Shown here piece by piece: positions 44,101-55,373 of a DNA stretch of 64,000 nt. The stretch comes from Oikopleura dioica. Its lineage: Eukaryota > Chordata > Appendicularia > Copelata > Oikopleuridae. How positions within the stretch are numbered: the first letter of the stretch is position 1; each line of letters begins with the position of its first letter. Position numbers and translations under genes: made by a program. The notes beneath the pieces are model-generated. The model did not search any database and was not told where the DNA came from. It was given only the letters and a program-made list of their open reading frames with translations. The stretch lies in contig OU015568.1 in assembly GCA_907165135.1 (NCBI GenBank), positions 1,992,501 to 2,056,500 on the forward strand, given 5' to 3'.

Positions 44101-45763
44101 GAAAGGTAAGAAACCCTTCCGGTTGAAATTTCAACTGTTCAGTTTTGGTTTTGCTCCACAATGAAGAAGCAGAAACTCCTTACAAGACTGCCGAGTGGCT
44201 CAACATCCGCGGATGGTTAACAACACATTTCCACGTAAAAGTGCCTTCTTTGATGATGAAACGAAATGCTACGCGCTTGAGGAAAGAAGTTTTGCTCAAA
44301 ATTCGAGAGAAGAATGAAAGCCCATTTTCTGACTTTTCCCGTTTGGCGCGATTTATCACTGGACGATCTATTGGTGTCGTATTTGGTGGAGGAGGTGCGC
44401 GAGGAGTCACACAGGTTTTAAAAGGTCTTGAAAGAATTGAAATTACTTTCATTTAGATTGCATTTATTGAACAGCTGATTGCAAAAGGAATTCCTATTGA
44501 TATGGTTGGTGGGACTTCGATTGGGTCACTAGTTGGCGCACTCTATGCGAAGTATAGAAATGTAGAGACCATGAATGTGCATATGAAAGACTTCTGCAAG
44601 AGAATGTCATCTTTGTTTGCGAAGATTTTGGATATCACGTATCCCATTACAGGAATGGACAAGCTAACGGATTTTACCTACCTGATTTTCCTTTTGCTGA
44701 TTAATTCTCACGGAAAAAGGAATTTTGTTTTGCCATAATATCAGTTGCTAAAAACATTTATGGTTGTCCATTTAAAAAGCGATGTTCAGCGGACGCGGCT
44801 TCAACCGAGAAATTCAGCAAACTCTGATGGAAACGCAAATCGAAGATCTTTGGATCCCCTACTTTGCCATTTCTACAGATCTTACTAAACAAAGAATGCG
44901 TGTCCATACGTATGGAAGTCTATGGAGATATGTAAGGGGTTCAATGACACTGACTGGTTATTTGCCACCGATGTGCGATCCAAGAGATGGTCACTATTTG
45001 GTCGATGGAGGTTACATAAATAATTTGCCGGTGGATGTTGCCAAAACGAGAGGAGCGAATATTGTTCTAGCAATCGGTAGGTTTTCTTAGATTTCTCTGA
45101 AAAACATGTTTTATCAAAAGATGTTGGCGCTCGAGAATCCGCAGATCTGTACAACTACGGCGACTACATCTCCGGTTGGTATCTTCTTTGGCAAAAGTGG
45201 TGGCCCTGGGCAAAGACTCTCCGAATCCCAGATCTCAACGAGATCCAGTCACGACTGGCATACATCGCAAACAACCATCTCCTCGAAGAATTCATCAACA
45301 ACGATGAATGCGTTTACTTACGCTGCGATAACATTGAAAAATTCGCGACAATGGGTAAGTGCCCATGGTACAAGCAGTCGACTGCTCTCGTCAATATCTT
45401 TAGATTTCGATAAATTTGGGCCGATCTACGAGTTTGGGCGAGAAAATGCTTCTGGACTCCTGACCGATGAGATTGTTGAAAACGTCAAAAGTACCTTTTC
45501 CGACGTTTCAAGAACGATGATAAAGAAAAAGACAAAACGATCGCCAACGTTTGTAGGAACGTTGGATACCTTTTTGACAATTTTCTTATTCAATAAGACT
45601 TATTGAAACGGAAATGTATCCAAGAAAAGACCTTGCCGCTGTTTTTGAAAAGCTCCCGACTCCACTAAAGACATCCGTTTCGCGAGCTTTTCTCTCTGAA
45701 CACTCGGAAAACGAGGACGAGGATGCGCATCATCGGCTCAACCACGGCTACATATCTGGCTAG
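41128..45763 (+). CDS. PNPLA6/7-type lysophospholipase (neuropathy target esterase family)
   Basis: Eleven exons close in phase: 41128-41352, 41397-41496, 41733-41791, 41869-42153, 42194-44105, 44143-44414, 44457-44652, 44780-45076, 45121-45354, 45404-45548 and 45598-45763; 1,296 aa, close to vertebrate NTE. The enzyme hydrolyses lysophosphatidylcholine and phosphatidylcholine at the ER face. Seen: N-terminal helix (residues about 17-35); three cyclic-nucleotide-binding-like domains ([59 protein letters not shown]); a patatin domain with glycine-rich [11 protein letters not shown], nucleophile [18 protein letters not shown] and the catalytic DGGYINNLP. All catalytic residues are present. The intron at 44653-44779 is GA-AG and restores [10 protein letters not shown], matching the family. 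It is convergent with the small membrane gene (131 bp). Confidence 0.95.
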
Positions 45764-45894
45764 CTGCTCACAGAAGTATCACTGTACTTATATATCTTCC
45801 CGATCACCCAGACCTTACACACTGTTGTTTGAATCTACCTCTGACAGAAAACGAGATGTTGAAATATATATAAAATTTTTATTTAAATAGCGAT

Positions 45895-46408
45895 TCATTC
45901 GAAGTTATTGTTGTAAATTAACTTTGTCTTCGACTTTCTTGACTTTTCTTTGATTGGTTTTTCATCGAGCTGTTTCTCGTGAAATGCTTCTAAAACGCCT
46001 TGAGAATTGATGATCTTTTTGGCCCAGGCAGCAATCGCAAAAGCAGCGTAGGCTTTTCCAGCAGTAAAGATAAACCCTGAATTCTTTGAATTCCTTGTAA
46101 GAAATGGTTAATTTTACCTGAGAAGGAACCAGGGTAGAGATCCTGTAGCCAGTTTAGAACAAAAATATGAATTCCAGTTGACAAAAACGCATCAAACAAA
46201 TACTTCATGTTGGAAGCCATCTGTTTCAGGATACTACAGCACCACTCAGGCCTTTAAAAATATCGTCGATACTCAAAATCGAAATATTGCCTTACCGATC
46301 AACCGGGAGAATGAAGACAACAACGCCAAGTGTGATCATAAAAATCAAGCATCGAAGAAATTGTGGAAGAACATCGGCGCTAATTGATAGATTCTTCTCC
46401 TTCGCCAT
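45895..46408 (-). CDS. small two-helix membrane protein, unrecognised
   Basis: Three exons, 46408-46296, 46233-46118 and 46076-45895, sum to 137 codons (136 aa) in phase; introns 62 and 41 bp. Hydrophobic segments LRCLIFMITLGVVVFILPV (residues about 18-37) and LSTGIHIFVLNWLQ, plus an Ala-rich stretch (FTAGKAYAAFAIAAWAKK), suggest two or three membrane passes; the C-terminus is very basic (KEKSRKSKTK). No family recognised. It lies between convergent PNPLA6/7 and a divergent protease-like gene (131 bp from each), so it may share a promoter region with the latter. Confidence 0.7.
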
Positions 46409-46539
46409 TTTGCTTTTCTTGTAAACTGAAGTTTTCTTCCTTGTTTGTTTGGAAAGATCGTTACTGTTCTAGAGACAATCTCTAGAAAGCCAATCAATCA
46501 ACAAGTTTTGTTTCTTATTGTGGCAGAAAAGAGAAAGAC

Positions 46540-48055
46540 ATGGGAGCTTCTCCGAAGAAAAAAGTATCCTACGATGCGCTGGAAGAAATGAAGAAACGAA
46601 TCGCTGCCAAGGAATCTATCCGCAATTCCCTAGGAACTGTTCAAAGAAAGAATTGAGAGACAAACTTAATTGCTTTTGTGAGCATATAAAAGACCGGAAA
46701 GATAAGCTTCGGCTAGCGATTATGCTGGTCATGAGTCTGATTTTCGTCCTTTCTGTTTTCGGACTCGCTGTTTTGAAATCTACTTCTGAAATTACCGCTA
46801 CCGCTACTGTTGCTCCCACTGCTGCTCCACTGACAACGACCCGTAAGTCTTCTTGATCCTCTCTTTCTATTTTTCATTCTTCAGCTGCTTGGAGACCGTG
46901 GCCAAACACGCCCTACGAGCTATATGCCTACTATCACTGCGGAGTGAATCCAGCATTATCACTCGCCAATGTCACTCCCGATAAAAACGCAAAAGTCACC
47001 GACTGGCCAATGCTCGTTACAGTCACTCGAGCTTCCTGTGGTGGGGGAGCTTCTTGTAATCTAACACTAGAATCGACAGTTGTTACGAATGTCTGCATGG
47101 GAGTGGCTGTTGATAGGTGAGTCGTCCAAAATCAAGGAGGAAAATCGTGGTAATCAACGAGTTTTAAGCCGGACGATTTGGGCAAGAGCAAGTTGTTTAC
47201 AGCCGAATGGAAGAGAAAATCTTCAGAATTATCCTCTCGCAACAGGAACTCGTATTCTCTCACGCTTTTCTTCATCTTTAAAAACAATGAGAACCCGGCT
47301 AGATGAGGATAATTTCTATGTCATCACCGGCCAAAACCTCGAACTAACAACGCTGAAAGAGAACTCTCTCCTTGCCATCGAATCTCTTTGGCCTTCGAGT
47401 CAATACAACACGACCATGGATTTTTCGAATTTCCAGCAGAACGATCTTCTCATTCTCCGCACCAAAATTGACATGACTGATTTCGTCCCTGCCTGCATCC
47501 CTGACCTGCAGCAAGATGCAAACGCGGCCGGACAGGTGCCCAAGAAATGCTGGTTTATCGGACTAAATGGATATGGAGGAGCTTTTCAGGTTCCGGCGAC
47601 GATGCTGGGCGATTCAGAGGAATCGTTTCGCAAAAATAACTTGAAATTCACGAAGAGAATTTCTGAAACTTTGAAAAGTGCAATGATAATTTTATTCTGA
47701 ATAACAAGCTTGATTTTACGAATCAATTCTGCGCCAAGGCTATTTCGGACTTTGACAAAATTGCATGCGGAAAGGACTTCATTTTTGCATGCGACTACGA
47801 GACTCAATTTGGTGATCGAAAACTGGTTGCTTTTGGAAACATGATTTATCACCCTTTTCAAGACTGCACCCATTTGGATAATATCTTCATCTTCAACAGG
47901 TAATCAAAACTCACCCCATTTTTTTCTTATACTACTGATATAATATCAGGTTTGCTTATGAATACGAAATGCTCTGCTGTGGACAGACTGAAGAGCCAAA
48001 ATATGGACCCTGTATTTATGTCAACTGCACTGAACAACCTTTGAGCTACCCATGA
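46540..48055 (+). CDS. type II membrane trypsin-like pseudoprotease
   Basis: Six exons close in phase: 46540-46632, 46683-46842, 46885-47116, 47169-47589, 47679-47899 and 47950-48055; 410 aa. An N-terminal cytoplasmic stretch, a membrane helix (LAIMLVMSLIFVLSVFGLAV), a Thr/Ala-rich stem, then a trypsin-like fold: GVAVDSRTIWARASC stands where TAAHC is expected, FQQNDLLILRTK supplies the Asp block, VPKKCWFIGLNGYGG matches the CWVTGWG block, and CGKDFIFAC replaces the GDSGGP loop. The His is replaced by Ser and the catalytic Ser loop is missing, so it should not be a protease. The first intron (46633-46682) begins GG and ends AG; the ATG frame only reaches the membrane helix through it. Pseudoproteases of this type usually act as binding proteins; that role is inference. 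Confidence 0.8.
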
Positions 48056-48289
48056 ATAAAGCCACATTTTATGAAGATTTATTGTCTTTTTGTTGAAGAA
48101 TGAAGGTTAGTTACACTCACACCCGGCGAATTTGACGGCGAAATTGTTGCAAATTGATTACTGCTTCCACTAAAACGATGAAATGAGAATTGATTGCTAA
48201 GAGATAGATTAGTGGTGATTTCTAAAGAATAATCAAGTTGGGAATCACACCAAACTTTTCTAATTGTTGTCAACGAGTTTTTAAATGCG

Positions 48290-48930
48290 CTAATTGACGG
48301 CGGCAATATTCCACCAACCATCGCCGTTGATTTCGTTCTCCATCTCAGTATCCGCATTTTGCACGTGTAGTTTTATTTCTCGAAGCGATGTTTCCTAGAA
48401 TTGTGGAGATCAAAAAGCTTCAAAAGGGGCGAACCTGAATTTCCCCTCCGAGCAAAATTTCGTCCAAAACAGCGTGGACTCGTTCGAAATTGAAGATAAC
48501 GTCGAGCTCGCAAACGTTTCCAAAGTAACGATCAAGCGCTAGAAAAGCATTACAGCGCTAGCAAGACGAAAGAATATACCTTCGACAATTCTATGGATTA
48601 AAGCAAGCGCTAAAAGCTCATTTTCATCCTCATCTACTCCAATGCAAAAGAACAGGGAAGCATATCGTTTATAAATATATTTAACGCCTTGAATTCATCT
48701 ATAAATTCAGCGCAGAAGTTCAATAAAAAAACCTTTATGGTGGAAAATATTCGAATAGTTTCCATTTCTATTCAATGCCATTTGTATCACTTCATGGTTC
48801 GTTTTATTTCTTCAAATTTTATCATTCAGTTTTTTCTTCCTTCTCACCTTATTTTTTCAGGCACACTTAGGAACCATTTGCTAAGTCTCAACCTTCCATG
48901 CCTTGAAAAAAGAATGACGCTTCTGTACAT
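48290..48930 (-). CDS. AP-1 clathrin adaptor sigma subunit, with one apparent frame break
   Basis: Exons 48930-48848, 48809-48733, 48698-48580, 48538-48435 and 48394-48290, about 160 aa, the usual sigma length. The small subunit stabilises the AP-1 core that sorts cargo at the trans-Golgi and endosomes. Diagnostic blocks: [20 protein letters not shown] at the start; [54 protein letters not shown]. The GGEIQETS ending favours AP-1 over AP-2, AP-3 or AP-4. Exons 1, 2, 4 and 5 close in phase, but exon 3 is one base short: the frame shifts between KALNIFI and RYASLFF near 48669-48672 (an AAAC run). The surrounding sequence is otherwise well conserved, so an assembly or sequencing deletion is the likeliest cause. 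Introns are 38-41 bp. Confidence 0.88.
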
Positions 48931-49229
48931 TCTCTGCGAGTTTTAATTCACTAACAGAACAATAAATTTTCTCTCTCTTTTGTCTTTCGGTTTTTATCAG
49001 TCCTAACTGCGCCCTGGAAAAATGTCAAAGAAAAGGAAGAATTAATCAAATGTTTATTTCACAGGGAGCTACGCTTTGCCCGGATCGTATTTATGAATTT
49101 TATGACTCAGGGAGTGTGTAATATCGCAAACGAAGAGTTATTGTTCTTTTTAACGCTTGAATTTCCTCTTGGTCAAAACAAAGAGCTCTCCATTATGGAC
49201 TCATAATAGAAAAAAGGGAAGACTGCAGA

Positions 49230-50181
49230 TTATTGAGCTACCGGGCGGAGCAAGATGAAGGAGAAAAGAATGAACAGAAAACTCGCAAGCATAATCAATG
49301 ATACAAAAAGCTTTTCCCTTGCTTCTTTCATGATCGGATGGTCGTTCCAATTTCTCCGGCGCCATTCAACATTCGATCCGGAAGCGTTTTCCATCGGAAG
49401 GGGGATCTCGGGAATCGGTTTGTTGAGAAATTTCGCAAGAGGCTCCCAACCATCTTAATTTCCTTCATAAAAGATTCGTTGATTGCATTTACCTTTGACA
49501 TTCCACACAAGAAGCCGAGAAGCCGGAACACTTCTGGTTACCCGTAAAATATGATCGTTGTAATTTTCGATCATCATTGCTTTGTTCTCGATGAAAAATC
49601 TTTCATACTCTTCTTGAAAGCAAAAGTCAAAGCCCGGTTTTATTTTGAGGAATCTCTCCATCCAAAGCTGCACTAGAATGACGAATTATTCATGAAACAG
49701 TTGGACTCGGTAGTCTTACTGATTTTCATTTGTCGCTTGGCTGTTTTGCCCATAAAACCAAACGACATCAGAAAAAGCAAAAGCCAAAAGGGAAAAATTC
49801 CACCGATGGAATATTTTCTCAGACTTCGTACCCATCGCAGTCGCGATTCGAACCACTGCTCTCCTGAATCTCGAACTGTCAGAATCACCTTGGCTTTTGG
49901 ACAATGCGTGACAAATTCTCGCCAATATAGGGTTGATGGAACATCTTGGTTTGCGTTGTAGCCTCGCTTTTTGTACTCTCTAAGAAAACGTATTGAAATC
50001 GCAATAGAAAATCTTACCGAAGAATTCGAGAAAAGGGAATCTTTCTCTCCATTATTCTCAGCCATGTTTTGTTCATTTCCACATTTTCCATCAAATCGGC
50101 GACTTTGTATCCAAAGTGATTCAAACAGGCCGACAAGGTTTTTGACCCTGTTTTCGGAAAACCAACGCATATTACTTTCAT
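49230..50181 (-). CDS. sulfotransferase-like membrane protein
   Basis: Four exons close in phase: 50181-50018, 49979-49720, 49672-49493 and 49453-49230, giving 275 aa. Seen: GFPKTGSKTLSACLNHFGYK (phosphosulfate-binding loop) near residue 6; KAKVILTVRDSGEQWFESR, the second cofactor block; later WEPLAKFLNKPIPEIPLP, a block typical of the invertebrate sulfotransferase/NAD-dependent-epimerase-like family; and a C-terminal hydrophobic helix (LFVSLIMLASFLFILFSFIL). A second hydrophobic stretch (FPFWLLLFLMSFGF) lies mid-protein. Such enzymes would transfer sulfate from PAPS in the Golgi, but the acceptor is unknown. An in-frame upstream ATG at 50232 would add 17 residues; I prefer 50181 because the cofactor loop normally lies close to the N-terminus. 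It is divergent from the Met-rich gene (314 bp). Confidence 0.85.
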
Positions 50182-50495
50182 TTTCTCGATTTTGTTTTTG
50201 AAGAAGAAGAACTTTCGTAAATCCAAATTCATTCTATGCTTCAGTAGAGCGTGAAATAACTCAAATTGATATAGAATTATGTTGAATCTAAGGTACCTTA
50301 GCGGTAGCTAGATCTTTTCGAAGATAAGTGAGATACAAGCTGTGATTTCTCGAGCGATATCTTTATCCACCTGTGACGCTATTTATTTACTGGTTCGATG
50401 ATGCATCTCATTCAGATTCCAAATTTCACAGTTTTCGCGACAATATAAATTCGAGTTTCAAATCGAATTTTAGCGAATTTCAATTTTCAAACAAA

Positions 50496-53400
50496 ATGAA
50501 GGTCATATTTCTTTTTCTTTTCCTGAGGCTTGATTGTGTCAGTTTGAATGGACTTTTTATACCCGGTATGATGCCGACAGAGATGAACCAAGATCAGAGA
50601 CAGCAGTTTGATCCAGCTTTGCTTTCGCTTTTGAGCAATGGTGAGGGTTCTTCGTCAGAATTGATGAAGTCGCAGCTAATGGCACAAATGGGCAATTCTG
50701 AAAATCAAGCACAAATCAACCCGATGCTTTTGTCATTTTTGAATGATGACAAAAGTGATGTGGACGTCTCTGAAATGATGAAGGCTCAGATGATGTCGCA
50801 AATGGGTTCTATTGGAAATTCAATTAATCCGATGCTTATGTCCATGCTCAATGACGATGGTGACCAGGATTTTTCAGCGAAAGAAATGATGAAGGCGCAA
50901 ATGATGAGCCAGATGTCTTCTTCCGGCACTCCAATCAATCCGATGCTGCTGTCTTTCCTGAATGATGATGACGAAAACGATAATGGGTCGAAATCGACAA
51001 CAGAGATGCTGAAGCAACAAATGTTAGCTCAGATGTCAGCCTCCGGCGATCCTGTCAGTCAGATGATGGTCCAATCTTTTCTCAATAAAAATGATGAAAG
51101 CTCGGAGTCAAAATCGCCATCCGAACTACTCAAGAATCAAATGCTTGCGCAAATGGCAACAAGTGGTTCAATTAACCCGATGATGCTGACCATGTTGGAC
51201 GAGGCGGATGACGTTGGCGGGGATAAAATTGACAGAATGAAAATGGAAATGCTCAACCAGTTGATCCGAGATCCAGAGACCTACAAAATGGCTAGCACAT
51301 TGAAAGCAATTCTAGACGATCGAGATGGAGACATCGACTTGACGAGTTTGATGAATCAAAAAATGGTCCCCGCATTTGACTTTGACGATCAATTTGATGT
51401 CGGAAGCATGCAAGACCAAGACCGATCTATGCTATCAAAATCAAGGCCACCAACTCCACCTCCACTTGACAAGTCAGAAGTCATGTTTTCGCTCAAGTAT
51501 CCTCAGTTCAAAGATGAAAAGGTATCTGGTCTTGCGAAGACATTCTCGACCTTCGATCAGAACATGGAAGAGAACTCAGAAAGACTGGAAGATTTCGCGA
51601 TCGAGATTATGGTCAACATTGACTACAAAAAAGGTAAACCAGAAAAAATGCTAATGAAATAATTTTTGAATTAAAGACCCACTGAAAATGCTGAATTTCA
51701 TCGATTTCTCAACAAATGATACACTTGGAAACACCCCGATGATCCTCGCGATTGGAAATCTTATCAACAACCAGTGTTTCTCGAAAGGCTCCATCCATGA
51801 CTTCGCAATATCCGTACTCGAGAACAATTACAGCTTCGATGCGTACAGAACCTCAGCTGGAATCGCCACGATTCAACGAGAGATAAAACTTTCTGTTCCT
51901 TGGCAAAGTGTTCTCGAAAAAGACACTCTGGCAGCAGATGAGCTGAAAGAAACAATCTCGCAGATGATAAAGAGGGACTTCAGAATGAGTGAATTCGAGA
52001 GACTGTCCGTTACGGTAAAGAGTCTCACACCTTCGCAATCGATCGCTGACGATGAAATAATGGTCGAAGCCCTCGTAGAATTCTCTGCAAAACGAACCCA
52101 AAACACGCAGGAAAACGATCTTGCGATAGCGATAGAGGAGATTGTTAAAGACTCATTCCTTTTCACCGAGATTGCAATTCCGGAAAAGGACAAAGACGAG
52201 ATCCTCCAGGGCTCTTTGGAGAAATCCGTGCGTGTCGTCCTCAAATCTGGCTGGAGCAATGAACTGAACGAGCCTGAATCTCTTTACTCGAAACAGCTGA
52301 AATCCGTGATTGAGCAAGCTTTTGTCGACTCTCCAGTTTGGCTGACGTTTGGGCCACTGGAAATTTCCGTCGAAAATTTGAAACGATCGACAGTTTTTTA
52401 CTTTGGCATCGAAGCTAACATGACGATCAAAGGAATCACGTCGGAGGAGGAGTGGAAAGACATCTTCGACTATTTAAAAACAGTACCAAAAGAAGGGCAT
52501 TTTATCGGTACGAGTGAATTTTCATCAAGAATTTAAAAATAATTCATTTTCAGGTGCCGTTGCTCAGCAGCAATCTGGTCAAGCTGTTGAAGAGATGCAG
52601 GCTGTAACGACAGAAGCTCCAAAAGAATTCATCGTGGTGGACAATACTCACGAGATAATTCTCTCGCTCTACTTCAACGAAAACTTAGAGGATCCATCAT
52701 CAGGGGCCTACAAGCAGTATAAGAAAATTCTCGATCTTTCTTTGGCAGAGGACGACAAAAATATCGAAATTCTTCAGTTCAAAAAAGCTTCTAGTGGAAT
52801 GACCTTGGCAAAGATCAATTTTCCACAAGGTAAAATTAAAGTTGTATTAACCATAATTTCCTTTTATTTTGAGCAAATTTTATTCATTTTTTTCTCTTTG
52901 AGATGACTTAAATTACCTAACCGCTTCAACAGCTCTGACGATTGCATTGAAAATACCAATTTCACTTTCATGGTCTCTTCAGATTATCAATTCGAGGACA
53001 TTAAAAAGAAAGTCGACGCTGCTTATTTCCTCGACTTTCCTGAACAGACAAGACGTAGAAAGCGGTCCTTAGTTTCGAAACCGAATACATCTGTATCCAA
53101 CCGTCAAATTCTTCTCGTCCTTGCTCTCCAATACATCTCAGGGAAAATTCTAGTGCCATTCAACGAAATTGCTTTGCTTCAAAATGAAGAAAACTCCTTT
53201 TTAGTCGATGCTGCCTTTGAATTTCTCGTCAAAGACTACCAAAGAGGTATGCTTTTATTTGAATAATTATACCTAGAAACTTCAAAATGATATTTTTAAA
53301 TATTCTTATTTTCATTCCTTAGTTCACGAGTCAATATCAACAAAAGGTAACTCCGACCCCCTTCATGCGATGATACTGTATCTCAACAGACTAACGGAAT

Positions 53401-53504
53401 CGGAAACGCTGAAAGTCAACAACTTCCTGAGCTTCTTTTTCAACCCCGAATCGTTGATGGTCTATCAAGTCGCGCTGCAACAATTCTCCAATGCCTGCCT
53501 GTAA
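50496..53504 (+). CDS. secreted Met-rich repeat protein with C-terminal repeated domains
   Basis: Five exons close in phase: 50496-51633, 51677-52507, 52554-52829, 52983-53246 and 53323-53504; 896 aa. MKVIFLFLFLRLDCVSL is a signal peptide. Residues about 45-260 hold five imperfect repeats of about 37 residues, each built as E-(L/M)-(M/L)-K-x-Q-M-(M/L)-(A/S)-Q-M, then INPM(L/M), then an acidic Asp-rich tail; Met reaches extraordinary density. An acidic spacer and PPTPPPL linker follow, then several copies of an alpha/beta-looking domain (EIMVNIDYKK; EALVEFSAKR; EIILSLYFNENL), spaced like SEA- or cystatin-like modules, which I cannot name. A multibasic RRRKR at about residue 773 is a candidate furin site. 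There is no membrane helix. Secretion, perhaps to extracellular matrix or house, is inference. Confidence 0.82.
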
Positions 53505-53605
53505 TCACTGTACATATTATACCCTGTATAATAAAAAGATAGCAATTGAATAGTCATGCTTTATTGTTCATGAAGAAAATAAGCATCATTAAAAGCGCGA
53601 TTAAT

Positions 53606-54013
53606 TTACTTCTTGACGCAGGAAATCTTTCCAGGCTTTCGCTTCCAGCCCTTGTTGGACTTGCACTTGACAACTCCGTCGGACCAGGGTCTGTTCTGCT
53701 TATCGGAGAATTGTTGGAAGCCTTTGTTGCATTGGAGCTTGCACTTTCGGCCCTTGCCTTTTTTGGTACCGTCATCGTTCAAGTTTCGCTGGCACTTCCA
53801 CTTGCCATTTTCAACAGCTGGAATTTTCTGACCCTTGCACATTCCTAGAAAAATTAAACGCTAATCTTATAAAGAAAACTTACCTGGTCCTTTCTCGTCG
53901 ACATCGAGAGCTCTCCAAGTTTTGCCATCCTCCGATTGTTGACCCTGATCGTCAAAATAGACGTCGACGAGCTGAGCTGACAAAGCACCGAAAAAAAGTC
54001 CCAAAAGCTTCAT
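53606..54013 (-). CDS. small secreted sushi-like basic protein
   Basis: Two exons, 54013-53884 and 53844-53606 (39-bp intron), 122 aa. MKLLGLFFGALSAQ is a signal peptide, followed by an acidic segment (VDVYFDDQGQQSEDG), then one Cys-rich module: Cys, GKWKCQRN, GRKCKLQCNKGF, VVKCKSNKGWKRKPGKISC, with Lys throughout. The Cys order and the GKW...C and KLQCNKG blocks resemble a sushi/CCP domain, the fold of complement-control modules. The excess of Lys suggests binding to acidic glycans or phospholipid, which is inference. It is convergent with the Met-rich gene (101 bp). Confidence 0.72.
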
Positions 54014-54334
54014 TTTTTCAAAAGACTCTGATTCGAACCGCCGACCGAATCGTTTTTATGCGCGTGAGATAAGATAGACCGCCAGCTGTGGTAAGATTAA
54101 TTCAGAGAAACGAATTCATGTCACATGAGTATAAACAGGCTTGATTTAAGGTTTATCTTTGGGATTTAGAAAATATTCTCAGCATTTTTCAATCATTTGA
54201 CTTATCGACTAAGTCTTAGTATAAAGTCGCCAGTTTAGTCTTGTTGCAAGCAATCTTTTCTATCAAGAACCGTTAAATGGAGCTTTCAAGCCAAGTTAGG
54301 ATTTCGAGTTCAGAACCTTTGTTTTTCAAAAGTC

Positions 54335-54406
54335 CTCCCGAACCGGGAATCGAACCCGGGCCGCCGGAGTGAGAATCTGGAATCCTAACCCCTAGACCAT
54401 TCGGGA
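54335..54406 (-). tRNA. tRNA-Glu (CTC)
   Basis: The minus strand folds as a tRNA: 7-bp acceptor TCCCGAA/TTCGGGA, D-arm GGTCTAGGGGTTAGGA (A-box), anticodon loop TTCTCAC with CTC, and T-arm CCCGGGTTCGATTCCCGGT (B-box). The sequence matches animal tRNA-Glu. The anticodon stem has one A-C mismatch at the middle pair. Confidence 0.93.
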
Positions 54407-55373
54407 CTTGTCTAACGACCTCAAGATAGTACCCACGCCCGAAGTTGTACTGGGAGTCTTTCAGTTACACCATAGATAATTATTTGGTCGACAGACAATC
54501 GAAGGTTTTCCAACTCAGACTCAACGACCGTCACAAACAAATAAGACTCCAGTTCAATGAATTCATTCTGAATCAGAATTTCTGATATCTTGTTTCGATC
54601 TTGTTGACAAACCATGGATCGACTAACGCTGGCTTTGGAATATCAAAATGTCAATCATGTTCATCACTCCTGAAATCCGCCAAAGGTTCAACTCACCTCC
54701 CTCTAAGCTTCAACTTTTAGCTTTATTTCAAATACCAAGCTGAGTCAGAAGAGAAAGCATCGCTTACTGAGCATGAAAGTTAACTTATTTCGTTTCATAT
54801 TTAGAAACATCGCGGGAGCTGTTTATCAATAAACCGAGGTCGCATAAACAACGCTCGGGAGTGCTATGAAATTTTCGGTTTTATGCTCGTGATTAATATT
54901 TGTCCTTGGGGTTTGATTTCAACTTGATTCACTGATCAGTCACTGATCATCAGTGATCAATGATCATTCTGGATCATCGCAACATAGAATTAGAAAGAAA
55001 AAAGAATTCATGAAATTTTTCAAAGAGAAATTTTATTGAAGCTCTCTTTTTCTATAATTGAATATTATTCTATGAGCGTAAATAAAATTATTATTTTTCA
55101 ACACGAGGAATTGAATTTTTCTAATGCCTCTTTCTGTCTAAATTTCGAATATCCGCGTGATTGATGTATTGGCATTAGGCCCTTTGTCGGTTTCTATAGA
55201 AGCACTGACTCTAGGATAACCGCGCAAACGCAGAAACCGTGTGGTTTTGACCCTGCGTCACAAGCGATCAGCTATCCGGAAGCAACCGATAATATATTTT
55301 GATGCGTGTCGGCCAGCTACTTATATCCAGCATCCGGTTGGAAAAAATTTAAAGAGAAATCAAATATAAAATA
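54407..55373. other. spacer between tRNA-Glu and POGLUT-type gene
   Basis: No supportable gene. The stretch near 54930-54975 has several TGATCA-type palindromes (ACTGATCAGTCACTGATCAT and neighbours), a local tandem of TGATCA. Confidence 0.4.

Noticed and set aside
53606-53842. Pleiotrophin/midkine identity for the small Lys-rich secreted protein
   Set aside because: The Cys spacing does not fit the two thrombospondin-like modules of that family; a sushi-like order fits better.
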